6,095 bases of DNA, from contig CASEQO010000154.1 in NCBI GenBank assembly GCA_949290035.1, positions 1 through 6,095 of the forward strand, read 5' to 3'. Source of the DNA: an uncultured Mycoplasmataceae bacterium (GTDB taxonomy: Bacteria; Bacillota_I; Bacilli_A; Mycoplasmatales; Mycoplasmoidaceae). This document shows, piece after piece, positions 6,028 through 6,095 of this stretch. The position numbers were made by a program, and so were the translations under genes. How positions within the stretch are numbered: position 1 is the first letter of the stretch; each line of letters begins with the position of its first letter. The notes beneath the pieces are model-generated. The model worked only from the letters and a program-made list of their open reading frames with translations. It ran no database searches and was not told the DNA's origin.

Positions 6028-6095
6028 ATGGCAAAGAAAAAGAAAAAATTAAGTTCACCTCTTGGAATTGGACATATTCATGCTACATCTAATAA
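6028..6095 (+). CDS. rpsK: Small ribosomal subunit protein uS11 (start only, 3' end outside window)
   Basis: S11 is a 30S platform protein near the E site. Only 22 codons are present. A Lys-rich start (MAKKKKK) is followed by GIGHIHATSN, which matches the conserved S11 N-terminal motif (G-[VI]-x-HIHA). A strong run of Gs (AGGGGG, 6017-6022) precedes the ATG by 5 bases. The position 14 bases after rpsM is the usual one for rpsK, which supports the call despite the short visible part. Confidence 0.88.
   Translation, partial: MAKKKKKLSSPLGIGHIHATSN

Noticed and set aside
1..6095. CRISPR array, insertion sequence, tRNA or rRNA gene
   Set aside because: No spaced direct repeats, terminal inverted repeats, transposase motifs or structured-RNA gene signatures were seen. 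Nearly all bases are accounted for by closely packed coding genes.

Overview
The window is AT-rich, and all its genes lie on the + strand. It is a segment of the spc ribosomal-protein operon running into the start of the alpha-operon genes. The organism is almost certainly a mollicute (Mycoplasma-like) using genetic code 4. Eight in-frame TGA codons fall inside genes with recognisable or coherent reading frames, and in the ribosomal, secY and map genes they sit within conserved proteins. I found no TGG codon in any annotated frame. TAA and TAG are the only terminators. The species cannot be named from the sequence.

Layout: (1) 1-891 is the 3' part of a gene I do not recognise, encoding a long charged coiled coil, a Lys patch and a roughly 100-residue acidic tail. 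(2) 942-1931 is rpsE (S5), with a normal core behind an unusual N-terminal extension of about 170 residues. (3) 1933-2373 is rplO (L15). (4) A perfect 13-bp hairpin covers the rplO stop codon just before secY, which starts with TTG (2398-3798). (5) adk (3807-4442) and map (4445-5191) follow almost without gaps. (6) infA (5211-5435), rpmJ (5457-5570), rpsM (5615-6013) and the first 22 codons of rpsK (from 6028) complete the window.

The genes form one growth-related unit: 30S and 50S ribosomal proteins, the SecY translocon channel, adenylate kinase, methionine aminopeptidase and initiation factor IF-1. The order rpsE-rplO-secY-adk-map-infA-rpmJ-rpsM-rpsK is the standard one for Firmicutes and Mollicutes. 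No intergenic gap exceeds 50 bases, so no stretch over 300 bases lacks a gene.

The least ordinary part is the first 1.5 kb. The gene expected immediately before rpsE is rplR (L18), but the window shows at least 296 codons of coiled-coil and acidic sequence with no L18 signature. The neighbouring S5 carries its own charged helical extension. This is either an inserted gene or an extreme tail on a ribosomal protein. It is the main candidate for something undescribed, though no function can be read from the sequence.
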